From assembly GCF_016925495.1 (NCBI RefSeq), contig NZ_CP070491.1:3100001-3164000 (forward strand): DNA of 64,000 bases, in the 5' to 3' direction. Positions 10,405 to 20,571 of this stretch are shown one piece after another (position 1 is the first letter of the stretch; each line of letters begins with the position of its first letter). The translations under genes were made by a program, and so were the position numbers. The notes below the pieces were generated by a model. It did no database searches, was not told the origin of the DNA, and saw nothing but the letters and a program-made list of their open reading frames with translations. The stretch is from Methylococcus sp. EFPC2 (GTDB lineage Bacteria; Pseudomonadota; Gammaproteobacteria; Methylococcales; Methylococcaceae).

Positions 10405-12897
10405 TTGCCGAAATCTCAACCGAACCCGCCCCCCAAGCGCCCAGCGTCCCCACGCCGGCCGAGCAGTTTCATCGGCCGCATGGCCAGGTACGTGCTCGCC
10501 TTCGGCGTTATCGCATTCGCCGTCGGCCTGCTGACCGCCTATGGTGTCTATCGCCACCTGGTTCCGCAACTTCCGGACGTCGAGCAGTTGAAGGACGTGC
10601 GCTACCAAATGCCCATGAGCGTTTATACCCGGGACGGCCTGCTCATCGCCCAGTTCGGGGAAAAAAAACACACGCCACTCAGCATAGATGAAATCCCCCG
10701 CGCGGCTATCAACGCCTTTCTGGCGGCGGAGGACGATCGCTTTTTCGACCATCCCGGCGTGGACTATCAGGGCTTGCTGCGCGCAACGTTCAAGTTCTTG
10801 CAGACCGGCGAAAAACGCCAGGGCGGCAGCACCATCACCATGCAGGTGGCGCGCAACTTTTTCCTCAGCAGCGAAAAAACCTTCTTCCGCAAGCTGAGGG
10901 AAATCCTGCTCGCCATCAAGATCGAATCTCGCCTGCCCAAGAAGCAAATCCTGGAGCTCTACCTCAACAAGATCTATTTCGGCCATCACGCTTACGGCTT
11001 CGCGGCGGCGGCCCAAGTCTATTTCGGAAAAACCGTCAACGAACTGAGCCTGGGCGAGATCGCCATGATCGCCGGTTTACCCAAGGCTCCGTCGGCGTAC
11101 AACCCTATCGCCAATCCGGAACGCGCCCTGATCCGGCGCGACTACGTGCTCAACCGCATGCGCAAGCTGAATCTGATCGACGAAGCGCAACATCAGCGCG
11201 CCCTGGCCGAACCGGTCCGCGCCGCCCTGCACAGCGCGGAAGTGGCGTTCAATGCCCCGCAGGTCGCGGAAATGGTACGCGCGGAGATGGTTCAGCAATA
11301 TGGCGAAGACGCCTATGTGAACGGCTACAAGATTTACACCACCGTAGACAGCCGTTTGCAGGAGACCGCACAAACTGCCTTGCGCCGTACTCTGCACGAT
11401 TATGACGAGCGCCACGGTTTTCGGGGCGTCAAGCGTCATTACGACCTGAAGAAAGTGGGCGGGGAAAAGGGCTGGGACGACCTGCTGGCCGACATCCCCC
11501 CCTTGGGCGACACGCTCCCGGGTATCGTGCTGGCGGTGAAAGACAGGAATGCGGAGGTTTATCTCGGCGCCACACGCCGTGCCAACCTGACCTGGGACCA
11601 GATCAAATGGGCGCGTACCTACGTCAACGAGAATACCCTCGGCCCGGTTCCGCGCAGCGTCAAGGACGTGCTCAAGCCCGGCGATGTCGTCCGTGTGCGC
11701 GAACAGGCGCCGGGCACCTGGACGTTGACGCAAACCCCCGAGGTCGCCGGCGCCTTGGTTTCGCTCGATCCTTCGAACGGCGCCATCCTGGCGATCGCCG
11801 GCGGCTACGACTTCAACGACAGCAAGTTCAACCGCGCGACCCAGGCCCAGCGGCAGCCGGGGTCGGGTTTCAAGCCCGTACTCTACTCCGCGGCACTGGA
11901 GGCCGGATACACGCCCGCCAGCGTGATCAACGACGCGCCCTTCGTTTATTACGACCCGTCCATCGAAGGCGGCGCCTGGCGACCGCAGAACTACACCAAC
12001 AAATACTCCGGCCCAACCCGCTTGCGGGTGGCCTTGATGAAATCCCTCAACCTGGTGTCGATCCGGTTGCTGCGCGAGATCGGCGTCAAGAAAGCCATCG
12101 AAACCGCCACCCGTTTCGGCTTCAACCCCAGCGACCTGCCCCACTCGCTGACCCTGGCCTTGGGCAGCGGGACCGCGACTCCGCTGAAAATGGCACAGGC
12201 TTACGCGGTTTTCGCCAACGGGGGTTTCCGGGTGGAACCCTATCTGGTACAGCGCATACTCACGCAGGATGGCAGCACCCTGTTCGAGGCTACGCCGCCG
12301 ACGGCCTGTCCGGACTGCGAGGATGGCGCGACCCGTGTGGGCAATGTCGCTCCGCGCGTCCTGTCCGCGCAGACGCATTACATGATGCATTCGATGCTGC
12401 AGGACGTGGTGCGCAAGGGCACGGCGATCAAGGCCATGCAACTCGGCCGCAGCGATCTGGCAGGCAAGACCGGAACGACCAACGAACAGCGCGACGCCTG
12501 GTTCAACGGCTATACGCCGGCCATGGTTGCGGTCGCGTGGATGGGTTTCGACTCCTACAAGCCCCTGGGCGACGGAGAGACGGGCGGGCACGCCGCCTTG
12601 CCCATGTGGATGAGTTATATGCAGGAAGCGCTCAAGGACGTACCCGAACGCAGTTTCGGCGTGCCGACCGGTATCACGACCGCGCGCATCGATCCGGCGT
12701 CGGGGCAGTTGGCCAGTTCGGGCGGGGTGTACGAGGTATTTCCGACCGACAAGGTGCCGCGGAATTATGCGGCGCCGCGAGAGACAGCCGAGACGGAGGA
12801 AGCGCCGTCCGAGGTGGACGAGGAGGCCACGCCGAGTCTCCCGCCCCCCCGCGAGACGGCCAGGCAGGGCAGCAAACTCCTGGAATCGCTATTCTGA
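10405..12897 (+). CDS. mrcA: Penicillin-binding protein 1A (bifunctional)
   Basis: 830 residues from a TTG start at 10405 (GGGAAAAG lies upstream; the next ATG at 10480 would cut into the signal anchor). Class A PBP of the inner membrane that polymerises and crosslinks peptidoglycan. A membrane anchor (about 27-47) is followed by the GT51 glycosyltransferase domain (catalytic Glu109 in AAEDDRFFDHPG; GGSTITMQ) and the transpeptidase with Ser487-x-x-Lys490, Ser547-x-Asn549 and Lys688-Thr-Gly. The C-terminal tail is acidic and Pro-rich. It is divergent from pilM, as ponA is in Pseudomonas (also called ponA). Its stop overlaps the end of mtfA by 9 bp. Confidence 0.96.
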   Translation: MPKSQPNPPPKRPASPRRPSSFIGRMARYVLAFGVIAFAVGLLTAYGVYRHLVPQLPDVEQLKDVRYQMPMSVYTRDGLLIAQFGEKKHTPLSIDEIPRAAINAFLAAEDDRFFDHPGVDYQGLLRATFKFLQTGEKRQGGSTITMQVARNFFLSSEKTFFRKLREILLAIKIESRLPKKQILELYLNKIYFGHHAYGFAAAAQVYFGKTVNELSLGEIAMIAGLPKAPSAYNPIANPERALIRRDYVLNRMRKLNLIDEAQHQRALAEPVRAALHSAEVAFNAPQVAEMVRAEMVQQYGEDAYVNGYKIYTTVDSRLQETAQTALRRTLHDYDERHGFRGVKRHYDLKKVGGEKGWDDLLADIPPLGDTLPGIVLAVKDRNAEVYLGATRRANLTWDQIKWARTYVNENTLGPVPRSVKDVLKPGDVVRVREQAPGTWTLTQTPEVAGALVSLDPSNGAILAIAGGYDFNDSKFNRATQAQRQPGSGFKPVLYSAALEAGYTPASVINDAPFVYYDPSIEGGAWRPQNYTNKYSGPTRLRVALMKSLNLVSIRLLREIGVKKAIETATRFGFNPSDLPHSLTLALGSGTATPLKMAQAYAVFANGGFRVEPYLVQRILTQDGSTLFEATPPTACPDCEDGATRVGNVAPRVLSAQTHYMMHSMLQDVVRKGTAIKAMQLGRSDLAGKTGTTNEQRDAWFNGYTPAMVAVAWMGFDSYKPLGDGETGGHAALPMWMSYMQEALKDVPERSFGVPTGITTARIDPASGQLASSGGVYEVFPTDKVPRNYAAPRETAETEEAPSEVDEEATPSLPPPRETARQGSKLLESLF

Positions 12898-13662
12898 GAC
12901 GCTCAACGCCGCCCCGGGGTCTTGCCGGTAGAATGACGCGAGTTGTCGGTAGACTTCGGGATAGAGACCCGACAAAAGCACCGGCCGTTCGAAGAAATAC
13001 TCGCTGAGCACGGCGAAGAATTCGCCGGGGCTTTCCGTCGCGTAAGCGTCCAGGGCCGCGTCCTCGCCGGTTTCCACGCGCCGGGTCAGGTCTTCGTAGG
13101 CTGCGGTGAAAACGGCCGTCCAGTCCTTAGGCTTCATGTCTTTATGCAGAGGAGGAAATCCGTCCGCGTCGGTTCCCCCATGCATGTCGAGCTTGTGGGC
13201 CATCTCGTGGATCACCACGTTATAGCCCTCGCCCCAGCCGGACGCTTCGACGTCTGCCCAGGACAGGATCACCGGGCCGCGCTGCCAGGATTCGCCGCCC
13301 AACACGTCTTCCCATTGATGCATGACGCCGACGGCGTCAAACTCTTCGCGCGGGCGGACGAATTCGGCCGGGTAGATCACCAGGGTGCGCCAGTCGTCGT
13401 ACCAGGCCAGCCCGAGATTGAGCACGGGCAGGCAGGCCTGCACGGCGATGCTGGCGCGCATGGGTTCGTTCAGCACCAGCCCACGCACCGATTCGAACAG
13501 CTTCTGCCGCATGAATTCGGCGGTCAGCTCGCGCAAACGGGTTCGCTCGCTTGCATCGAGACGGGTCAAGATGGGGTGGTCCGCCAGGGTTTGTTGCCAA
13601 ACGTCGTCGGTCAAGGAGGCCGGAGCTTGTTTAGGAGCGCGCGACGTGCGGAAAGGCCACAT
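12889..13662 (-). CDS. mtfA: MtfA-family zinc peptidase
   Basis: 257 residues from ATG at 13662 (MWPFRTS, the family-type start; an ATG at 13716 would add 18 residues). The zinc site HEMAHKLDMHGG and a downstream Glu in the EDAALDAYATESPGEFFAVL helix are those of MtfA (Mlc titration factor A), a cytoplasmic gluzincin-like peptidase that in E. coli binds the glucose regulator Mlc. In organisms without Mlc its partner is unknown. It converges with ponA, the 3' ends overlapping by 9 bp, and no terminator is seen there. Confidence 0.88.
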   Translation of the reverse strand: MWPFRTSRAPKQAPASLTDDVWQQTLADHPILTRLDASERTRLRELTAEFMRQKLFESVRGLVLNEPMRASIAVQACLPVLNLGLAWYDDWRTLVIYPAEFVRPREEFDAVGVMHQWEDVLGGESWQRGPVILSWADVEASGWGEGYNVVIHEMAHKLDMHGGTDADGFPPLHKDMKPKDWTAVFTAAYEDLTRRVETGEDAALDAYATESPGEFFAVLSEYFFERPVLLSGLYPEVYRQLASFYRQDPGAALSVSE

Positions 13663-13768
13663 GCGGTTCTGCTTGAGATGGGATCGAGAGTCCGGAATGA
13701 ATTTTACCTGCAGCACCGGCGCGATGTGCGGGTCCGATACGCTGCTCTACCGAATAGCCTAACTGTTT

Positions 13769-14158
13769 ATGCACCGTCAATTTTTGCTTTTGTCTTCACT
13801 CGCGGCGTTTTTGGCCGTGGCCTTGGGCGCGTTCGGCGCGCATGCCTTGCGCGGCCGGCTGGACGACTACGCGCTGGCGATTTATCAAACCGGCGTGCAG
13901 TACCAGTTCTGGCACGCCTTGGGCCTGGGTCTGATCGCATTCGCCGCCCAGTCCAAACCGGACGCGGCCTTGTTGCGTTGGGCCGGCTGGCTGATGCTCG
14001 CCGGTATCGCGCTGTTTTCCGGCAGTCTTTATGTCCTCGCCCTCAGCGGTTTGCGCTGGCTGGGCATGATCACGCCCTTCGGCGGTACCGCCTTCCTCGG
14101 CGCCTGGCTGCTGCTTGCCGTGCACGCCTGGCGTTGTTCTCCCTCATCCAAGCCCTAG
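13769..14158 (+). CDS. DUF423 (YgdD-type) membrane protein
   Basis: 129 residues with four hydrophobic segments (about 5-25, 41-62, 68-90 and 95-120). The N-terminal GAFGAHALRGRL motif and the YQTGVQYQFWHALGLGL segment mark the DUF423 family, small inner-membrane proteins of unknown function found across proteobacteria. It lies alone between mtfA (divergent) and pepN, 48 bp before the latter. Confidence 0.9.
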   Translation: MHRQFLLLSSLAAFLAVALGAFGAHALRGRLDDYALAIYQTGVQYQFWHALGLGLIAFAAQSKPDAALLRWAGWLMLAGIALFSGSLYVLALSGLRWLGMITPFGGTAFLGAWLLLAVHAWRCSPSSKP

Positions 14159-14206
14159 GCTCCTTGATACACTAGGGCACACAACGAACTCAACCCGGTA
14201 GCTCCC

Positions 14207-16864
14207 ATGCGCGACGCGACTCCCCAAACCATTTACCTGAAGGACTACACCCCGCCGGAATATCGGCTGGGCCAAGTCGAGCTGACTTTTAATCTCGACG
14301 AAGAAGATACCCGGGTGATCTCCCGCCTGCGCGTGCAGAAAAACCCCGAAACGGCGGCCCCCAACGCACCGCTGGTCCTGGATGGCGAAGACCTGGAGCT
14401 GATTTCGGTGCGCATCAACGGCCAGGCTTTGCCGCCCGATCAGTACGAGGTGACGCCGGAGAGCCTGATCATCCCCGGCGCGCCCAAGGTCGAGGTGTTC
14501 AACCTCGAGGTCGAGACCCGCATCAATCCGCGCGCCAACACGGCCCTGGAAGGACTCTACCTGTCCTCCGGCATGCTTTGCACCCAATGCGAGGCGCAGG
14601 GCTTCCGCAAGATCACTTATTTTCCCGACCGCCCGGACGTCATGGCGCCGTTCAGCACCCTCCTGATCGGCGACAAGACCCGTTACCCGGTGTTGCTGTC
14701 CAACGGCAACAAGGTCGCCAGCGGCGAATTGAAGAACAATCGCCACTGGGTGAAATGGGAAGACCCCTTCCCCAAGCCCTGCTATCTATTTGCCCTGGTG
14801 GGCGGCCGGCTGGAATGCCTGGAGGAGAAATACACGACCGGATCGGGGCGCGAAGTCACGCTGCAGATCTATGTCGAGGCACACGACCTCGACAAATGCG
14901 GGCACGCCATGCGTTCGTTGCAACAGGCCATGCGCTGGGACGAGCAGGCGTACGGCCGCGAATACGACCTCGACCTGTACATGATCGTCGCGGTCGGCCA
15001 CTTCAACATGGGCGCCATGGAAAACAAGGGGCTCAACATCTTCAACACCAAGTTCGTGCTGGCCAGACCCGATACCGCGTCCGACGCCGACTACGAGCAC
15101 ATCCAGGGCGTCATCGGCCACGAGTATTTCCACAACTGGACCGGCAACCGCATCACCTGCCGCGACTGGTTCCAGTTGAGCCTGAAGGAAGGCCTGACGG
15201 TGTTCCGCGACCAGGAGTTCACCGCCGACCACGTCTCGCGGGCGGTCAAACGCATCGAAGACGTCAACCTGTTGCGCACCCGGCAGTTCGCCGAGGATGC
15301 CGGGCCCCTGGCCCATGCCGTCCGGCCCGACTCCTACATCGAGATCAACAACTTCTACACCCTCACCGTATACGAAAAAGGCGCCGAGGTGGTGCGCATG
15401 CTGCACACCCTGCTGGGTGCCGAACGCTTCCGCAAGGGCACCGATCTCTATTTCGAACGGCACGACGGCCAGGCGGTGACCTGCGACGACTTCGTCCGCG
15501 CGATGGAGGACGCCAACGGCGTCGAACTGCAACAGTTTCGCCGCTGGTATGCGCAGGCCGGCACGCCGGAGCTGTTCGTGGTAGGGGATTACGACGCCGC
15601 CGAGCGCGCCCTTACGCTGACGGTGAAGCAGCATTGCCCGCCCACGCCCGGACAGTCGGTCAAGGAACCCTTGCACATCCCCCTGGCTCTCGGCCTGGTC
15701 GGCCCGGACGGCAACGATTATCCCCTGCGCCTGGAAGGCGAAGACGAGCCGGCGACGAAATCCACCCGCGTGCTCGATGTCACCGCCACGCAGCAACGTT
15801 TCCGCTTCGTCGGCCTGCCGGAAAAGCCGGTGATTTCCGCGCTGCGCGGATTTTCCGCCCCCGTCAGGCTGCACCTGCACCACAGCTACGAGGAACTCGC
15901 CTTCCTGTTGGCGCACGACAGTGATCCCTTCAACCGCTGGGATGCGGGCCAGACCCTGGCCAGCCGCATCGTGCTCAATCTGGTCGAACAACTCATCGAG
16001 GGCGAGCAGCCGCACAAGGCCGACCCGCATTTATTGCAGGCCTATCGCAAGGCGCTGACCCAGGACTGGGACGACCTGTCCTACCTCGCCCTGCTGCTGA
16101 CCTTGCCGTCCGAGGATTACATTAGCGCGCTGATGAAGGTGATAGACCCGGACGCGGTGCACAATGCCCGCCAACTGGTAAAACGCGAACTGGCGCAGGC
16201 GTTGAGGGCGGAATTGACCGCGCTTTACCACGCTCACCATCGCGACGAATCCGGCCGGTTCGACGCCGACGCGGTGGGGCGCCGCAAGCTCAAGAACGTC
16301 TGCCTCGCCTACCTGGCGGAACTGGACACGCCCGAGTCTCACGCCCTGTGCCTCAAGCAGTTCAGGGAGGCGCGCAACATGACCGACCAGATCGCCGCAC
16401 TCGGCGGCATCGTCAACAGCACGCATCCGGAACGCGCCGCTTCTCTCGATGCCTTTTACGAGCAGTGGCAGGGCGAGGCCCTGGTCATCGACAAATGGTT
16501 CGCCCTCCAGGCGACCTGCCATCTCACCGGCACGCTGACCTCGGTCCAGGCCCTGCTGAACCATCCGGCCTTCGACCTGAAGACCCCCAACCGGGTACGC
16601 TCGCTGGTCGGTGCCTTCTGTCAATCGAACCCTGTAAACTTCCATGCCGCGGACGGCGCCGGTTACCGCTTCCTGGGCGATCATGTGATCGAGCTGAATG
16701 CGATCAACCCGCAGATCGCCTCGCGCATGGTCAGCCCCCTCACGCAGTGGAGGCGCTATGATGACGGCCGTCAAAAGCTGATACGCGAACAGCTGCGTCG
16801 CATCGCCGACACCGCGGGCATTTCCAAGGACGTCTACGAAGTCGCGAGCAAGAGCCTGGCCTGA
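14207..16864 (+). CDS. pepN: Aminopeptidase N
   Basis: 885 residues, standard for bacterial PepN. M1 metallopeptidase of the cytoplasm that removes N-terminal residues from peptides and serves ATP-independent protein breakdown. The substrate loop GAMEN starts at about residue 269 and the zinc motif HEYFH is at 305-309, with the third ligand Glu in LKEGLTVFRDQE. The C-terminal helical domain (about 550-885) is present and complete. The start follows a CCGGTAGCTCCC leader, without a strong Shine-Dalgarno. Confidence 0.96.
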   Translation: MRDATPQTIYLKDYTPPEYRLGQVELTFNLDEEDTRVISRLRVQKNPETAAPNAPLVLDGEDLELISVRINGQALPPDQYEVTPESLIIPGAPKVEVFNLEVETRINPRANTALEGLYLSSGMLCTQCEAQGFRKITYFPDRPDVMAPFSTLLIGDKTRYPVLLSNGNKVASGELKNNRHWVKWEDPFPKPCYLFALVGGRLECLEEKYTTGSGREVTLQIYVEAHDLDKCGHAMRSLQQAMRWDEQAYGREYDLDLYMIVAVGHFNMGAMENKGLNIFNTKFVLARPDTASDADYEHIQGVIGHEYFHNWTGNRITCRDWFQLSLKEGLTVFRDQEFTADHVSRAVKRIEDVNLLRTRQFAEDAGPLAHAVRPDSYIEINNFYTLTVYEKGAEVVRMLHTLLGAERFRKGTDLYFERHDGQAVTCDDFVRAMEDANGVELQQFRRWYAQAGTPELFVVGDYDAAERALTLTVKQHCPPTPGQSVKEPLHIPLALGLVGPDGNDYPLRLEGEDEPATKSTRVLDVTATQQRFRFVGLPEKPVISALRGFSAPVRLHLHHSYEELAFLLAHDSDPFNRWDAGQTLASRIVLNLVEQLIEGEQPHKADPHLLQAYRKALTQDWDDLSYLALLLTLPSEDYISALMKVIDPDAVHNARQLVKRELAQALRAELTALYHAHHRDESGRFDADAVGRRKLKNVCLAYLAELDTPESHALCLKQFREARNMTDQIAALGGIVNSTHPERAASLDAFYEQWQGEALVIDKWFALQATCHLTGTLTSVQALLNHPAFDLKTPNRVRSLVGAFCQSNPVNFHAADGAGYRFLGDHVIELNAINPQIASRMVSPLTQWRRYDDGRQKLIREQLRRIADTAGISKDVYEVASKSLA

Positions 16865-16939
16865 ACCTGGCGGTTTTCCGGCACGCACCCCTGTACTTAA
16901 ACTCTAAGCACCACCTTCCCAACTCAGGATCAAGGCGCC

Positions 16940-19213
16940 ATGGTCAAGAAAACGTCCAAAACCGGCTCAAAACCAGCCCGGCCCCATACGGCCGACACGC
17001 CCGAGATAGTGAACAAAAAGAGCCCAGGGAAATCAGCCGCACCCACTCCGCCGGGGCACGCCGCCGCCGAGAAATCCGAGAGCGCGAAATCCGCCGCGGC
17101 GTCCCCGAAGAGCGTATCGGCCGCTCCAACGGACACCGGCAAAGCAAAACCGAAAAGCCCCACCAAACCCGTCATAACACAGCCATCGACGAAAACCCCG
17201 GAACCCGCCAAAGCGGAAGCACCCGCGGCGAAACCCCTTATCGAGGCAGGAACCAAACCTACACTTGCCCCGCCTTCCGCGAGCGGTCCAGCGACGGTAC
17301 AGGAAAACGCGGCAAGTCCCGCCGAAACGGCAAAACCCGCAGACGCGCCTGCACCGGGCAAACTTCCGGCCGGTAAAACGGGCTCAGCGGCGGCCAAGGC
17401 CCCGGATTCGCGGACCGCCAAGGATCGCCCGCCGGCTGAAAGCGGGGCGAAAAAGGCATCCCACCGGGAAAGCGCGCTGCCGGCTCAATTCGCGAGCTCC
17501 GACCTGGAAGCGGCCGAAGCCGAATTCGTGGCCTCTCACGCCCCACTGCCTACGCCGGAATCGGAGGACGAAGCCTACAAGCTGGAACTGCTGCGCGCCG
17601 TGGAAACGCAATATCCCGTCCTGGAGCCGGCACAGGTTCCGGAAGAAGCGGACTCCCAATGGGACGGCCAGCACATGACGGAAGCGGAGGTCGAATCGAC
17701 GCCGCCCCATATCGAACCGGCCCACCCCGCCCAGCCTTCGCTGTTCGTCGTGCAGATCACCCCGGAGCTGGCGCCGGTCGCCAAGGTGGGCGGACTGGCC
17801 GACGTGGTGTTCGGCCTCGCCAGCGAGATGGAGATCCGCGGCAATCACGTCGAAATCATCCTGCCCAAATACGACTGCCTGCGCTACGACCACATCTGGG
17901 GCTTCTGCGAGACATTCCGGGACCTCTGGGTGCCGTGGTTCGGCGGGGCCATCCACTGCACGGTTTATTTCGGCTTCGTGCACGGCCGCAAGTGTTTCTT
18001 CATCGAACCGCATTCCGCCGACAACTTCTTCAACCGCGGCTGCATCTATGGCTTCAACGACGATGTCATGCGCTTCGCTTTCTTCACCCGCGCGGCCATG
18101 GAATTCTTGTGGAAGTCGGGCAAGCATCCGGACATCATCCATTGCCACGACTGGCAGACCGCCCTGGCGCCGGTGTTCCTGTACGAGGTCTACCAGCATC
18201 TGGGCATGACGCATCCCCGGGCCTGCTTCACCATCCACAACTTCAAGCATCAGGGGGTGACCGGCGCGCAGCTGCTGCATGCGACGGGATTGAACCGGCC
18301 GGATTACTATTTCAACTACGAAAGGATGCGCGACAACCACAATCCCCATGCGATCAACCTGATGAAGGCAGGCGTGGTCTATTCCAACTTCGTCACCACC
18401 GTGTCGCCGCGCCATGCCGTGGAAGCCAAGGACCAGGGGCAGGGCTTCGGGCTGGAGCCGACGCTGCACATCCACCACAACAAATACGGCGGCGTCATCA
18501 ACGGCATCGACTACGGGTTCTGGAACCCGGAGATCGATCCCTTGATACCGGTGCATTATTCGGCCGACAACGTCGACGGCAAGTACGCCAACAAGCGCGC
18601 CTTGCGCGAGCGCTTGCTGTTGGCCGACAACGAGAAACCCATCGTCGCCTTCGTCGGTCGCCTGGACCCGCAAAAAGGCCTGGAGCTGATCCGCCACGCC
18701 ATTTTCAACACCCTGGCGCGCGGCGGCCAGTTCGTGCTGCTGGGCTCCAGCCCGGACGGGCAGATCAACAATTATTTCTGGAGCCTCAAGCACCAGCTCA
18801 ACGACAATCCGGATTGCCACATCGAGATCGGCTTCAACGAGGAACTGTCGCACCTGATCTACGCCGGCGCCGACCTGATGCTGGTGCCCAGCCGCTTCGA
18901 GCCCTGCGGCCTGACCCAGCTCATTGCCATGCGCTACGGCAGCATACCCGTCGTGCGGGAAGTGGGCGGCCTGGTCGACACCGTATTCGACAAGGACTTC
19001 TCGAACCGGCCTCTGCACGAACGCAACGGCTACATCTTCCGCGACTACAACGAAACAGGGCTGGAATCGGCCCTGGGCCGGGCCATCGACTGTTACTACC
19101 AGTTCCCGGACCACTTCCGCCACCTCATCGTCAATGCCATGCGCAGCGATTATTCGTGGAAGAATCCGGGGCAGGACTACCTCAACATCTACCACCACAT
19201 ACGCGACAAGTAG
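16940..19213 (+). CDS. glgA: Glycogen synthase with long disordered N-terminal extension
   Basis: 757 residues. From residue 268 (LFVVQITPELAPVAKVGGLA) the protein is a GT5 glycogen/starch synthase that moves glucose from ADP-glucose to alpha-1,4-glucan; later motifs are HCHDWQTALAP, VAFVGRLDPQKGLELI and the catalytic SRFEPCGLTQLIAM region. The usual KTGGL donor loop reads KVGGL. The first 267 residues are not found in E. coli GlgA (about 477 aa): they are rich in Ala, Pro, Lys, Thr and Ser, of low complexity, positively charged early and acidic late (about 187-250). The extension is in frame, with a normal start after CAAGGCGCC. A GH13 enzyme follows 77 bp downstream, suggesting a glucan-storage unit. 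Confidence 0.92.
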   Translation: MVKKTSKTGSKPARPHTADTPEIVNKKSPGKSAAPTPPGHAAAEKSESAKSAAASPKSVSAAPTDTGKAKPKSPTKPVITQPSTKTPEPAKAEAPAAKPLIEAGTKPTLAPPSASGPATVQENAASPAETAKPADAPAPGKLPAGKTGSAAAKAPDSRTAKDRPPAESGAKKASHRESALPAQFASSDLEAAEAEFVASHAPLPTPESEDEAYKLELLRAVETQYPVLEPAQVPEEADSQWDGQHMTEAEVESTPPHIEPAHPAQPSLFVVQITPELAPVAKVGGLADVVFGLASEMEIRGNHVEIILPKYDCLRYDHIWGFCETFRDLWVPWFGGAIHCTVYFGFVHGRKCFFIEPHSADNFFNRGCIYGFNDDVMRFAFFTRAAMEFLWKSGKHPDIIHCHDWQTALAPVFLYEVYQHLGMTHPRACFTIHNFKHQGVTGAQLLHATGLNRPDYYFNYERMRDNHNPHAINLMKAGVVYSNFVTTVSPRHAVEAKDQGQGFGLEPTLHIHHNKYGGVINGIDYGFWNPEIDPLIPVHYSADNVDGKYANKRALRERLLLADNEKPIVAFVGRLDPQKGLELIRHAIFNTLARGGQFVLLGSSPDGQINNYFWSLKHQLNDNPDCHIEIGFNEELSHLIYAGADLMLVPSRFEPCGLTQLIAMRYGSIPVVREVGGLVDTVFDKDFSNRPLHERNGYIFRDYNETGLESALGRAIDCYYQFPDHFRHLIVNAMRSDYSWKNPGQDYLNIYHHIRDK

Positions 19214-19290
19214 TCCGGCGGGGACGGCTCCGGCGCCGGAAAATTCGGCCGGGACCGGAGCCTGCCCTGCCAACATAGCCAGGATTTCCC

Positions 19291-20562
19291 ATGCGCATCT
19301 ATAACCTCTTTCCCCTCCTCGCCGGGACCTTCGATCAATGGCAAGCGCATCTGGTCCGCGCCGCCGAGATGGGGTTCGACTGGATTTTCGTCAACCCCAT
19401 CCAGCAGCTCGGCCGCTCCGGCAGCCTTTATTCGATCAAGGACTATTTCGCCATCAATCCCGCGTTGTGCGCGCGCAGCGCCCAATCGCCGGACGAACAA
19501 GTGCGCGCCGTGACCGTTCAAGCGGAAAAACTCGGGCTGCGCGTGATGGTGGATTTGGTCATCAATCATTGCGCCTACGATTCGGACCTGCTCAAGCAGC
19601 ACCCCGAGTGGTTCGCCAAGGAAAACGGCCGCATCGCCAACCCCTACTGCATACACGACGGCGAGAAAGTGGTCTGGCGCGATCTGGCCCGCTTCGACCA
19701 TAGACGCGGCGGCGATGCCGAGGGCTACTACCGTTATTGCCGTGACGTCGTCATGCACCTGCTGGGCCTGGGATTCAGCGGTTTCCGTTGCGACGCGGCC
19801 TATCAGATACCCGCCGGATTCTGGAAACGGCTGATCGAGGACGTGAAGAAGAACCGGCCCGACGCCGTTTTCGTTGCGGAAACCCTGGGCTGCTCCGCCG
19901 ACCAGACCCGGCAGACCGCGGAGGCCGGCTTCGACGCCATCTTCAACAGCTCCAAGTGGTGGGATTTCGGCAGCCCGTGGCTGCTGGAGCAATACCAGCT
20001 CACGCGCGCCACGGCGCCGTCCATCAGTTTTCCCGAAAGCCACGACACCGCAAGGCTGTATGCCGAGTCCTACGGCAACGTGGACGCGTTGAAACAGCGC
20101 TATCTGTTCGCGGCGCTCTTCTCATCCGGCGTCATGATGCCCATGGGTTACGAATTCGGCTTCAGCAAGGCCTTGAACGTGGTCGACACCCGACCGAGCG
20201 ACTGGGAGCAGACGGACATCGACCTGACCGGCTTCGTGCGGGAGATCAATCACATCAAGCGGCATTACCGGGTGTTTCAGGAGGAAAGCATCACCCAGTT
20301 ATGGGGCTGTTCCAACCCGGCCGTGATGATCATGTGGAAAGCCGCCCCCAGCAACGGCTCGCAAGCCCTGCTGATCCTCAACAAGGACATCTGGAATCGC
20401 CAGCACTGTTACGTGGACGATTTGTATCACTACGTGCAGGTCGCGCCGCCCTTGCGCGACGTGTCGCCGCAATGGCCCATGGAGCATCTGCCCACGCCCT
20501 TCGACTATGAATTGCTGCCGGGCATGGGGCGGGTGCTGGTAGCCGGCCCGGAGGTCAGTTGA
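19291..20562 (+). CDS. GH13 alpha-amylase-family enzyme
   Basis: 423 residues forming one (beta/alpha)8 barrel. GH13 motifs are complete: VMVDLVINH (about 86-94), nucleophile Asp168 in GFRCDAA, acid Glu197 in FVAETLG, and SHD252TARL. There is no signal peptide, so it acts in the cytoplasm, probably on glycogen or a maltodextrin. The opening FDWIFVNPIQQLGRSGSLYS resembles the GlgE maltosyltransferase barrel more than secreted amylases, but the GlgE accessory domains are missing (GlgE is much longer). It lies directly after glgA. Hydrolase or transferase cannot be decided from sequence. Confidence 0.85.
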   Translation: MRIYNLFPLLAGTFDQWQAHLVRAAEMGFDWIFVNPIQQLGRSGSLYSIKDYFAINPALCARSAQSPDEQVRAVTVQAEKLGLRVMVDLVINHCAYDSDLLKQHPEWFAKENGRIANPYCIHDGEKVVWRDLARFDHRRGGDAEGYYRYCRDVVMHLLGLGFSGFRCDAAYQIPAGFWKRLIEDVKKNRPDAVFVAETLGCSADQTRQTAEAGFDAIFNSSKWWDFGSPWLLEQYQLTRATAPSISFPESHDTARLYAESYGNVDALKQRYLFAALFSSGVMMPMGYEFGFSKALNVVDTRPSDWEQTDIDLTGFVREINHIKRHYRVFQEESITQLWGCSNPAVMIMWKAAPSNGSQALLILNKDIWNRQHCYVDDLYHYVQVAPPLRDVSPQWPMEHLPTPFDYELLPGMGRVLVAGPEVS

Positions 20563-20571
20563 GCGCCCGGC

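Noticed and set aside
10405-19278. Very long alternative frames on both strands of ponA, pepN and glgA
   Set aside because: They are frame shadows of GC-rich genes; the real frames carry complete catalytic motifs.
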